Source: Actinocatenispora sera
GTDB taxonomy: Bacteria; Actinomycetota; Actinomycetes; Mycobacteriales; Micromonosporaceae
Direction of reading: 5' to 3'
Assembly (NCBI RefSeq): GCF_018324685.1
Contig: NZ_AP023354.1
Location: forward strand, 186,001 to 250,000
DNA length: 64,000 bases
The notes below the pieces were generated by a model. That model saw only the letters and a list, made by a program, of their open reading frames with translations. It was not told where the DNA came from and searched no databases. Made by a program: the position numbers and the translations under genes. Position 1 is the stretch's first letter. Each line of letters opens with the position of its first letter. Positions 52,908-60,862 of the stretch are shown here, in pieces.

Positions 52908-54677
52908 GTGGACCGGACTTTCCAGGTCGACCTGCGTGGCGTGGTCGATCTGCTCAGCAATCACCTTTATGCCAGCCCTCGGGTGTATCTGCGGGAGTTG
53001 CTGCAGAATGCCGTCGACGCGCTGACCGCCCGGACCGGCGGGCCGCCGCCGGCGGTGTCGGTGCGCACCGGTGCCGGCACCCTGTCGGTGTCCGACAACG
53101 GGATCGGGCTGACCGAGGCGCAGGTGCACGAGCTGCTCGCCACGATCGGCCGCAGCGGCAAGCGGGACGAGCTGGGCTTCGCCCGGCAGGAGTTCCTCGG
53201 CCAGTTCGGCATCGGCCTGCTGTCGGCGTTCCTGGTCGCCGACGAGGTGCGGGTGGTGACCCGCTCGGCCGCCGGCGGCCCGGCGCTGGGCTGGGTCGGC
53301 CGCGCCGACGGCACCTACCGGGTCGAGCCGGCCGACCGGGACGAGCCCGGCAGCACCGTCACGCTCACCGCGCGGCACGGCTGCGGGCAGTGGTTCGCCC
53401 CGACGACCGTGACCGAGCTGGCCCGGCTGTACGGGTCGATGCTGCCGGTCCCGGTGACCGTCGACGGCACGCCGGTCACCGACGCCGGCCCGCCCTGGCG
53501 CGACGACGACCGGCCGGCCGGCACCCGCCGCGCCGACCTCGTCGGGTACGCGCAGGACGTGCTCGGGTTCACCCCGTTCGACGTGATCGAGCTGTCCGTG
53601 CCGGCGGCCGGGCTGACCGGCGTGGCCTACGTGCTGCCGTTCTCCGCGAACCCGGCCGAGCGCACCCGCCACCGGGTCTACCTGAAGCGGATGCTTTTGG
53701 CCGAGTCGGTCGACGGGCTGCTGCCGGAGTGGGCGTTCTTCGTGCGCTGCGTGGTCGACGCGACCGAGCTGCGACCCACCGCGAGCCGCGAGGCGCTGTA
53801 CGCCGACGACGCGCTCGCCGCCACCCAGGAGGCGATCGGCGCGCAGCTGCGCGGCTGGCTGGTGCGGCTGGCCGACACCGACCCCGACCGGTTGGCCCGC
53901 TTCCTCGCCGTGCACCACCTCGGCGTCAAGGCGCTCGCGGTGCACGACGACGAGATGTTGCGACTGGTCGCGCAGTGGTGGCCGATGGAGACCAACGTCG
54001 GCCGGATCACCCTCGCCGAGTTCGCGGCGCGGTACGGGCAGGTGCGGTACACCCAGACCGCGGACGAGTTCCGGGCGCTCGCGGCGGTGGCTGCCGCGCA
54101 GGACGTGCCGGTGCTCAACGGCGGGTACACCTACGACGCGGAGATCGTGGCCCGGTTCGGTGCGCTGCCCGGCGGGCCGGCGGTGCGCCGGCTGGACCCG
54201 AGCGAGCTCGCCACCCGGTTCGACCCGCTGCCGGCCGAGGTGGAGCTGCCGCTGCAGGAGTTCCGCCGGACCGCCCAGCGCGCGGTGGACGAGCTGGGCT
54301 GCGAGGTGGTGCTGCGCAGCTTCGAGCCGGCCACCGTCCCCGCGCTGTACCTGGTGGATCGCTCCGCCGCGCACGCCGCCGAGCTGCAAGCGACCAGGGC
54401 GCAGGCCGACGAGGTGTGGGCGGGCGTGCTGGACGCGTTCGTGAAGCCGGCCCAGCAGCGCCCGCAGCTGGTCCTCAACCACCGCAACGACCTGGTCCGG
54501 CGGGTGTGCGGGCTGCGCGACGAGCGGCTGGCGCACACCGCGACCCAGGCGCTGTACGGGCAGGCGCTGCTGCTCGGCCACCACCCGGTGCGGCCCGCGG
54601 ACGTGGTGCTGATCAACCGGTCCTTCCTCGGCCTGCTGGACGCGGCCGTGCCACCCGAGCGCGACGAGAGGGCATGA
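52908..54677 (+). CDS. Hsp90-like ATPase, reduced form
   Basis: 589 residues, shorter than canonical HtpG (about 620-650). The N-terminal GHKL ATP site is intact: RELLQNAVDALTA (Glu30, Asn34), VSDNGIGLTEAQ (Asp63) and EFLGQFGIGLLSAFLVADE (lid glycines). The middle-domain arginine motif is present in modified form as LRPTASREALY. The C-terminal dimerisation part is short and unlike HtpG; it ends FLGLLDAAV. The protein is therefore a divergent actinobacterial Hsp90 that may act on a dedicated client. Its stop overlaps the ATG of a TPR gene. GGGGAGG precedes the GTG start. Confidence 0.88.
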   Translation: MDRTFQVDLRGVVDLLSNHLYASPRVYLRELLQNAVDALTARTGGPPPAVSVRTGAGTLSVSDNGIGLTEAQVHELLATIGRSGKRDELGFARQEFLGQFGIGLLSAFLVADEVRVVTRSAAGGPALGWVGRADGTYRVEPADRDEPGSTVTLTARHGCGQWFAPTTVTELARLYGSMLPVPVTVDGTPVTDAGPPWRDDDRPAGTRRADLVGYAQDVLGFTPFDVIELSVPAAGLTGVAYVLPFSANPAERTRHRVYLKRMLLAESVDGLLPEWAFFVRCVVDATELRPTASREALYADDALAATQEAIGAQLRGWLVRLADTDPDRLARFLAVHHLGVKALAVHDDEMLRLVAQWWPMETNVGRITLAEFAARYGQVRYTQTADEFRALAAVAAAQDVPVLNGGYTYDAEIVARFGALPGGPAVRRLDPSELATRFDPLPAEVELPLQEFRRTAQRAVDELGCEVVLRSFEPATVPALYLVDRSAAHAAELQATRAQADEVWAGVLDAFVKPAQQRPQLVLNHRNDLVRRVCGLRDERLAHTATQALYGQALLLGHHPVRPADVVLINRSFLGLLDAAVPPERDERA

Positions 54678-54679
54678 CG

Positions 54680-57600
54680 ATGGCACACGGCGAAGACGAG
54701 GCGTGGGCCGCACTGTCCACGGCGTGGGACCTGCCGTACGGCCCGCCGCAGGTCGCCGCGATCGAGGCGGTGGTGGCCGAAGCGGACGCAGCCGAGTGGA
54801 ACGACCTGCAGTTCGCGGCCCGCGCGCTCGCGGTCTCGGCCTACCAGTACGCCGGCGAGACCAGCAAGATGTTCGTGCCGTTCGCCTGGTGCCTCGCCGC
54901 GCTCGACCGGGGCGCGGCCGACGACCGGTTCGTGCACCAGGTGATGTGGTCGTTCAAGCACATCGTGGCGCACCTGCCGCTGTTCCCGGAGGTGCCGCTG
55001 GCGCGCACCGAGGCCGTGCTCGACGACATGGAGCGCCGCTACCGTGCCGGCGGGCACAGCATGCACGCCGTGCACCAGTACCGGTGGCTCGTCGCCCGCC
55101 ACCTGGGCGACACGGCGGCCGCGGCCGAACAGTACCGGCTGTGGTGTGCCGCGCCGCGCGACGACCTGTCCGACTGCGCCGGCTGCGAGCCGACCGCGCG
55201 GATCGAGCACCTTGCGGACATCGGCGCCGACGAGGAGGCGATCGAGCTGTCGGTGCCGGTGCTCGCCGGCAACCTGACCTGCATCGAGCAGCCGCAGATG
55301 ATCCTCACCGCGCTGCTGCTGCCGTACCTGCGCACCGGCCGGTACGAGCAGGCCGCCGACGCGCACCGCCGCGCCTACCGGTCACTGCGTTCGTCCCACT
55401 CCGACCTCGCGTCGATCGCGCAACACGTCGAGTTCTGCGCCCGTACCGGCAACGAGCCGCGCGGGTTGGAGCTGGTGCAGCGGCACCTGGGCTGGCTCGC
55501 CGCGCCGCCCGACCCGTACGCGGAGATGCGGTTCGCCGGCGCCACCGCGCTGCTGCTGCGCCGGCTGGCCGCGTCCGGGCACGGCGACACCGAGCTCGAC
55601 CGGCCGCCGCTGACCGCCGACGAGACCACCGCGGACGGTGCCGCCCGGACCACGACGGTGGCGGCGCTGGGTGCCGAGCTGGCGGCGCGGGCGACGGCGA
55701 TCGCGGCCCGGTTCGACGAGCGCAACGGCACCGGCCAGCAGGGCGCCGAGATCGCCGCGCTGCTGACCGCCGAGCCGCTGGTCGACCGGCTGCCGCTGGC
55801 GCGGGCCGGCTGGGGCAGCGCGGCGCCGGCCCCGGCGGTACCGGTCGAGCCGGTCGCGATGCCACCGCTGCCGACCGAGCCCGCGGCGCTGGCCGACGCG
55901 GCCGAGCGGTACGGGTCCCAGTTCGACGAGGCGGCGGAGCGGGCGGCCTGGGCCCGGTTCGACGAGGTGTGCCCGAGCCCGGTCGGTGCGCTTGCCGGCC
56001 GGCGGCTGATGTCCCGCGGGCTGGCCGAGTCGGACACCGACGTCGCGTCCGCCGAGGGGCACTGGCGCGCCGCGGCCGACCTGTTTCCGGACTCGCCGGT
56101 GCGCCGGCACACCGCGCTGAGCCTGGCCGGGCTGGCGCGCTGCCGGCAGGACGACCCGGAAACCGGGCTGGCCGAGCTGACCGCCGCGCGCGACGCGCTG
56201 GCCGAGTTGGCCGCCGCGGCACCGGCCGAGGAGGCGTCCGCCCAAGAGGCGCCCGCCGGGAAGGCGCCGGTCGAGGACGCGCCGGTCGAGGCGGCGCCGG
56301 TTGGAGACGCTCCGGTCGGGGAGGATCCGGTCGGGGAGGATCCGGTGGCCGCGGCCCGGACGGCGCAGGAACGGCTGGCGATGGGGCTGGACGCGGCCGG
56401 CCGGCAGCCGGCGGCGGTCGCGGCCGCACGGCAGGCCCTCGATCGTCCGGCCGACGACCGGCACACCGGCCGCACCCACGCGCTGCTGGCGTTCATGCAC
56501 GCCAACTCGGGCGAAGCGGCGAGCGCGCTGTCCCACGCCGCCGAGGCGATCCGGCTGCTGGCCGGCCGCCCGGCCGAGATGGTGACGCAGGTACGGCTGC
56601 TCACCGGCCGACTGCATGCGCAGGCCGGCGACTTCGCCGCCGCGATCGGCGAGTTCCGGGCCGCCGCGGTCGGCGCCGAGGCGAACACCCGGGCCGAGGC
56701 TCTCCGGCTGTACGGGCACGCCACGCTCGACGCCGACCGGCCGGACGAGGCGATCGAGCCGCTCACCGAGGCCATCGGCCTGTGGTCCGGCCTCGGCCAA
56801 CTGCGGCCGGTCGCGCACCTGCGCGCGGCGCTGGCCGACGCGCTGGGCCGGACCGGCCGGTACGACGAGGCGGCGAGTGTCGGGGAGGACGCGCTCGACG
56901 GGTTGACCGACCCGGACGACCTGCCGGTCCGGATCGACACGCTGTTGCTGCTGGGCGTCGCGTACCGGGAACTGCACGCCACCGAGGCGGCCATCGAAGC
57001 GCTCGACGAGGTCGCGCGGCACTGCGGCGCGGCCGACAACGCCGCCGGCGTCGGTGAGGCGAACGCGCGCATCGCCGAGATCCTGGACGGTGTCGACCGG
57101 GACGCCGAGGCGGCCCAGCGCTGGGCGGACGGCGCCGCCGCCTTCCGCACCGCCCGGCTCGCCGCGTCCGGTGACGCCGCCGAGCCCAGCGAGACCGGTG
57201 ACGCCACCGAACTCAGCGGTGCCGGCGCGGCCAACGACGGGGGTGGGCCCGACTCGGCGGACGCGGCTGGCGCGGCCGACGACGGGGGCAGGACCGGCGC
57301 AGCCGGCGCGGCCGGCGACGGCGCCGGGGGCGGGCCCGACGCGGCGGAGCGGGTGGCGCGGTTGGCGGTGGACGAGCTGCGGGCGGCACGCAACGCGGCG
57401 CTGTCCTGGCAGTGGGCCGACCAACCGGAGCGGGCGCTCGCCGCGCTGCCGGCCGCGGACGCGGCGGCGCAGGTCGCGGGTACCGAAACGCCGCGGGCCT
57501 GCTGGGAGGTGGCCGTGCTCGGGTACGACGCGGGCCGCATCCTCGCCAACGCGGAGCGGCTCGACGAGGCGCTGGCGCGAACCGGCAGGGCCACGACGCT

Positions 57601-57811
57601 GTTCGCCGGGTTGCGGGCGGGCGGTGACCTCGATCCGGCGCCGACCCCGGTGGAGATCGCGGTACGCACGCTGCACGCCCGGCTGCTGATCGGGCTGGAC
57701 CGGCGGGCCGACGCCCGCAGCACGCTGACCGCGCTGCTGGACGAGCTGCCGCCGGCGGCCGAGGAGCACCGGGCCGACATCACCGCACTGCTCGCCGACA
57801 CCGAACGCTGA
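54680..57811 (+). CDS. Large TPR-repeat protein coupled to the Hsp90-like gene
   Basis: 1,043 residues with no membrane segment or enzymatic motif. From about residue 15 to the end it is made of alpha-helical repeats of TPR type (for example YEQAADAHRRAYRSL, FPDSPVRRHTALSLAGLARC, QPAAVAAARQALDR, DFAAAIGEFRAA, PDEAIEPLTEAIGLW, RYDEAASVGEDALDG, ATEAAIEALDEVARH and DEALARTGRATTLFAG). Two Ala/Gly/Glu-rich disordered stretches interrupt it: a VEDAPVEAAPVGDAPV-type repeat near residues 515-555, and a Gly/Ala-rich stretch near 830-890. GAGAGGG lies seven bases before the ATG at 54680; an ATG two codons earlier overlaps the Hsp90 stop. A partner or client of the Hsp90-like ATPase is the natural inference. 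Confidence 0.85.
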   Translation: MAHGEDEAWAALSTAWDLPYGPPQVAAIEAVVAEADAAEWNDLQFAARALAVSAYQYAGETSKMFVPFAWCLAALDRGAADDRFVHQVMWSFKHIVAHLPLFPEVPLARTEAVLDDMERRYRAGGHSMHAVHQYRWLVARHLGDTAAAAEQYRLWCAAPRDDLSDCAGCEPTARIEHLADIGADEEAIELSVPVLAGNLTCIEQPQMILTALLLPYLRTGRYEQAADAHRRAYRSLRSSHSDLASIAQHVEFCARTGNEPRGLELVQRHLGWLAAPPDPYAEMRFAGATALLLRRLAASGHGDTELDRPPLTADETTADGAARTTTVAALGAELAARATAIAARFDERNGTGQQGAEIAALLTAEPLVDRLPLARAGWGSAAPAPAVPVEPVAMPPLPTEPAALADAAERYGSQFDEAAERAAWARFDEVCPSPVGALAGRRLMSRGLAESDTDVASAEGHWRAAADLFPDSPVRRHTALSLAGLARCRQDDPETGLAELTAARDALAELAAAAPAEEASAQEAPAGKAPVEDAPVEAAPVGDAPVGEDPVGEDPVAAARTAQERLAMGLDAAGRQPAAVAAARQALDRPADDRHTGRTHALLAFMHANSGEAASALSHAAEAIRLLAGRPAEMVTQVRLLTGRLHAQAGDFAAAIGEFRAAAVGAEANTRAEALRLYGHATLDADRPDEAIEPLTEAIGLWSGLGQLRPVAHLRAALADALGRTGRYDEAASVGEDALDGLTDPDDLPVRIDTLLLLGVAYRELHATEAAIEALDEVARHCGAADNAAGVGEANARIAEILDGVDRDAEAAQRWADGAAAFRTARLAASGDAAEPSETGDATELSGAGAANDGGGPDSADAAGAADDGGRTGAAGAAGDGAGGGPDAAERVARLAVDELRAARNAALSWQWADQPERALAALPAADAAAQVAGTETPRACWEVAVLGYDAGRILANAERLDEALARTGRATTLFAGLRAGGDLDPAPTPVEIAVRTLHARLLIGLDRRADARSTLTALLDELPPAAEEHRADITALLADTER

Positions 57812-57839
57812 GCCCCGGTACGGCGCGGGTCGGCGGCAA

Positions 57840-58011
57840 CGCCCCGACCCGCGCGGCACCGAACACCCGCCCGGCGCCGAGCACCCACCGGCGCCGGCCA
57901 TCTGTCACGGCACCGGACACCCGCACGACGCCGGGCAGCTGGCACGGCACCGGACACCGCCCGGCACCCGGGCCCCCGCGGCGCCGGTCAGCTGTCACGG
58001 CGCCGGCGGGG
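57840..58011. repeat. Degenerate GC-rich repeats between convergent genes
   Basis: The 200 bp after the TPR gene hold at least three imperfect copies of CACGGCACCGGACACC and of a neighbouring CGCCGG-N-CANCTG block. There is no gene. The array may act as a diffuse terminator or be a decaying repeat. Confidence 0.55.
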
Positions 58012-58461
58012 TCACTGTGCGGCTGGTCGGTCGGCGCGTTGGACGTTGCCGGCCAGGGTGTTCAGCAACGCGGGCAGCTGCGTCACGCTGGTCTCGGCGA
58101 CGCCGGCCACCGTCTCCTCGGCGAGATCGCGCCAGAGCCGCCGGATCTGCTCGACCAGGGCGGCACCGCTGTCGGTGAGTTCGACGACGCTGGCGCGCTT
58201 GTCGCCCCGGGCGGGTCGACGGCGAACGTAGCCGGACGCCTCCAGCTTGCGACTCATCTGCGTCACGCTGGGTGGCTCGCAGCCGAGCGCGGCGCCGAGC
58301 GCCGCCTGGATCATCGGCCCGCTCCGCGCCAGCTCCAGCAGCAGCGCCTCCTGGCCCGGGTACAGACCGAGCGGTGCCAGCAACTCGCCCACCCGGGCCC
58401 GGTGGCGCAGGCTCAGCCGGCGGATGGCCTGGTTGATCGCGTCGGCCTGGTCGAAGTCCAT
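58012..58461 (-). CDS. MarR-family transcriptional regulator
   Basis: 149 residues. The winged helix is GPMIQAALGAALGCEPPSVTQMSRKLEASGYVRRRPARGDKRASVVELTDSG, with the wing Arg/Asp pair RPARGDKR. The flanking helices form the dimer. It diverges from the quinone reductase and efflux genes across a gap that holds a perfect 38-bp palindrome, so it likely represses itself and them and is released by a phenolic or quinone ligand. Only one Cys (in GALGC-type position ALGCEPPS) could sense oxidation. The ATG is at 58461. Confidence 0.92.
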   Translation of the reverse strand: MDFDQADAINQAIRRLSLRHRARVGELLAPLGLYPGQEALLLELARSGPMIQAALGAALGCEPPSVTQMSRKLEASGYVRRRPARGDKRASVVELTDSGAALVEQIRRLWRDLAEETVAGVAETSVTQLPALLNTLAGNVQRADRPAAQ

Positions 58462-58478
58462 GGAAACCCCTTGGCGCC

Positions 58479-58516
58479 AGTTAGTTATGCGGATAATGTT
58501 ATCCGCATAACTAACT
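58479..58516. promoter_or_regulatory. Perfect 38-bp palindrome: MarR operator
   Basis: AGTTAGTTATGCGGATAA (58479-58496) and its exact complement (58499-58516) flank TG. Each arm contains a smaller near-palindrome TTATGCGGATAA, the size of a MarR box, so two dimers could bind side by side. The element starts 18 bp from the marR start and ends 22 bp before the wrbA start, and the surrounding AT content is unusual for this genome. Confidence 0.85.
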
Positions 58517-58538
58517 CTACACGACCCTGGGGACGGGC

Positions 58539-59180
58539 ATGACTGTCAAGATCGCCGTCATCTACTACAGCGCCACGGGCGCGGTCCACGCACTCGCCGA
58601 GGCGGTCGCGGGCGGCGCGGCCGCGGCCGGCGCCGAGATCCGGTTGCGGCCGGTCGCCGAACTGGCGCGGGACCACGAGATCGACCGGGACCCCCGGTGG
58701 CGGGAGCACGTCGACGCCACCGCGGCGACGCCCGAGGCGTCGCCGGCCGACCTGGTGTGGGCCGACGCGCTGGCGTTCGGCACGCCGACCCGGTTCGGCA
58801 CCCCGGCCGCGCCACTCAAGCAGTTCATCGACCAGACCACCGAGCTGTGGCGGGACGGTCTGCTCGCCGACAAACCGATGACCGCCTTCACCTCGGCGTG
58901 GAACACGCACGGCGGCACGGAGGCGACCATCCTCTCGCTGGCCAACGTCTTCTACCACTGGGGCGGGCTGATCGTCCCGCCCGGCTACACCGACCCGGCC
59001 GTGTACGCCGCGGGCGGAAACCCGTACGGCACCTCGTTCGCGGCGAGTGCCGGGGGCGGCGGCGCACCGGACCCCGCGACGCTCGACGCGGCCCGGTACC
59101 AGGGTCGGCGGCTGGCCCGGACCACCGCCGTACTGCTGGCCGGGCGACGCGCCGCCGACCCGGCCCTCGAAACCGTCTGA
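58539..59180 (+). CDS. wrbA: NAD(P)H:quinone oxidoreductase, WrbA family
   Basis: 213-residue flavodoxin-fold enzyme that reduces quinones by two electrons. The FMN phosphate loop is IYYSATGAVHALAEAVAGGA. The second loop is ALAFGTPTRFGTPAAPLKQFIDQ, and the third is TSAWNTHGGTEATILSLANVFYHWGGLIVPPGY. Relatives are tetrameric WrbA/type IV quinone reductases. The ATG at 58539 follows the operator by 22 bp and has a moderate GGGG site. It is followed by a DHA2 transporter 23 bp away, forming a MarR-controlled quinone-detoxification unit. Confidence 0.93.
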   Translation: MTVKIAVIYYSATGAVHALAEAVAGGAAAAGAEIRLRPVAELARDHEIDRDPRWREHVDATAATPEASPADLVWADALAFGTPTRFGTPAAPLKQFIDQTTELWRDGLLADKPMTAFTSAWNTHGGTEATILSLANVFYHWGGLIVPPGYTDPAVYAAGGNPYGTSFAASAGGGGAPDPATLDAARYQGRRLARTTAVLLAGRRAADPALETV

Positions 59181-59203
59181 GCGCCCGACGCGGGAGGGAA
59201 ATC

Positions 59204-60628
59204 ATGACAAGCACCCGAACCGGGCCGGCCAGGACCGACCGCACCACCGGTGGCGCCCGGCTCGTCCTCGCGCTGATCTGTGCCTGCCAGTTCATGGTGA
59301 TCCTCGACTCGGCGATCGTGAACGTCGCGCTGCCCTCGGTCGGGACGGAGCTGCGCTTCACCCCGACCGGTCTCACCTGGGTGGTGAACGGGTACCTGCT
59401 CACGTTCGCCGGTCTGATGCTGATCGGCGGTCGCGCCGCCGACGTCTTCGGACCGCGCCGGGTCCTCCTCGCCGGGCTGGCGCTGTTCTCCGTGGCCAGC
59501 CTCGTGGGCGGGCTGGCACCGGTCCCCGGCGTACTGGTGGCGGCGCGCGGGGCGCAGGGCGTGGGAGCTGCGCTGCTGGCGCCCGCCACGCTCGCCGTGA
59601 TCAACACGGGTTTCACCGAGGCGGGCAGCCGGGCCAGGGCGTTCGGCGCCTGGTCGGCCGCCGGTGGCATCGGCGGCACGGCCGGTGCCCTGGCCGGCGG
59701 GGTGATCACCACCGGGCTGTCCTGGCGATGGATCTTCCTGATCAACGTGCCGATCGGCGCACTGCTGATCGCCGTCGCGGCGACGGCGTTGCCCGCGGTG
59801 CGCCCGCACGGCCGGCCCTCGCTCGATCTCGTCGGCGCGATCACCGGTACCGCCGGGCTCGCCGCCCTGGTCTACGGGGTGATGGGGGCCGCCGACCACG
59901 GCTGGCGGTCGGCATGGGTGCTCGGACCGGGCGGCGCCGGACTGGTGCTGCTCGTGGTGTTCACCGTCGTCCAGGCGCGCATCGCCCGCCGGCCGCTGCT
60001 GCCGCTGCGGATCTTCGCCGTACGAGGGACCGCGGTGGGCACCGGCATGCTGGTGTTGTTCGGCGGTGTCGTCATGGCGATGTGGTACTTCACCTCGCTG
60101 TTGCTGCAGAACGTGCTGGGCTACAGCGCCTTGCGGGCCGGGCTCGGCCAGACACCGGCCGCGGTGGCGTTCCTGCTGGTCGCGCGGGCCACGTCCGGGT
60201 TGTTGCCGCGGATCGGCGCGCGGCGGTCGATCCTGGCCGGCGCCGGGCTGCTCCTGGTCGGCTTCGGCTGGCTCGCCCGGGCCGATGCCGGCACCGGGTA
60301 CCTCACCGGCGTGCTCGGGCCGACCCTGCTCGTCGCCGTCGGGATCGGCCTGGTGTTTCCCACCGTGATGGCCGTGGCGACCGCGGACGCGCCGGAGCGG
60401 GACGCCGGCGTGGCCGGCGGCGTGGCCACCACGGCCAACCAGGTGGGTTCCTCGATCGGCCTCGCCGTACTTGCCACTGCCGCGAGCGCCGTGTCGGCCG
60501 CCGACCGGCACCCGGGTTCCCCGGCCGCCCTCGCCGGCGGCTACGACCGGGTCTTCCTCGCCGCGGCCGGACTCGCGGTGGGCATCGCGGTACTGAGCGT
60601 CCTGCTGCCACGACGAGCACGCCGCTGA
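59204..60628 (+). CDS. MFS drug transporter, DHA2 (EmrB/QacA) family
   Basis: 474 residues with fourteen predicted membrane helices. The DHA2 motif is MVILDSAIVNVALPSVGTEL, then TWVVNGYLLTFAGLMLIGGRAADVFGPRR (motif A) and GGIGGTAGALAGGVI (motif C). It exports drugs or toxic compounds with proton antiport. GGGAGG lies seven bases before the ATG, and the gene follows wrbA directly. The shared MarR operator suggests that the pair handles a quinone-like or phenolic toxin. Confidence 0.93.
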   Translation: MTSTRTGPARTDRTTGGARLVLALICACQFMVILDSAIVNVALPSVGTELRFTPTGLTWVVNGYLLTFAGLMLIGGRAADVFGPRRVLLAGLALFSVASLVGGLAPVPGVLVAARGAQGVGAALLAPATLAVINTGFTEAGSRARAFGAWSAAGGIGGTAGALAGGVITTGLSWRWIFLINVPIGALLIAVAATALPAVRPHGRPSLDLVGAITGTAGLAALVYGVMGAADHGWRSAWVLGPGGAGLVLLVVFTVVQARIARRPLLPLRIFAVRGTAVGTGMLVLFGGVVMAMWYFTSLLLQNVLGYSALRAGLGQTPAAVAFLLVARATSGLLPRIGARRSILAGAGLLLVGFGWLARADAGTGYLTGVLGPTLLVAVGIGLVFPTVMAVATADAPERDAGVAGGVATTANQVGSSIGLAVLATAASAVSAADRHPGSPAALAGGYDRVFLAAAGLAVGIAVLSVLLPRRARR

Positions 60629-60692
60629 CGGGGGCCCGTCACCGTCCGCGCAGGGGGCGGCCTCTGACGGGGCCGTCACCGTCCGTGCGGGG
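60625..60692 (+). repeat. Two imperfect GC-rich copies after the MFS gene
   Basis: The string CTGACGGGG followed by CCGTCACCGTCCG occurs twice, at about 60625 and 60662. Each copy contains a short GACGGGG/CCCGTC hairpin, so they may act as tandem terminators of the transporter transcript. No gene is seen up to the ppc start region. Confidence 0.4.
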
Positions 60693-60862
60693 CGGGCGAA
60701 CCGCTCCGCACGGTCGAGGTACCCCCTTGCCGGACGGCCGGTCGGTGAGTGGACGATCTCACACCGTCGCGGGCAGGTCGGCGGGGCTCGTTAGGATCGC
60801 TGCGACAAACGATCTCCCGACAGCGTCGTCGGAGGCACCCTGGACATCGGGAGGGAGCTTCC

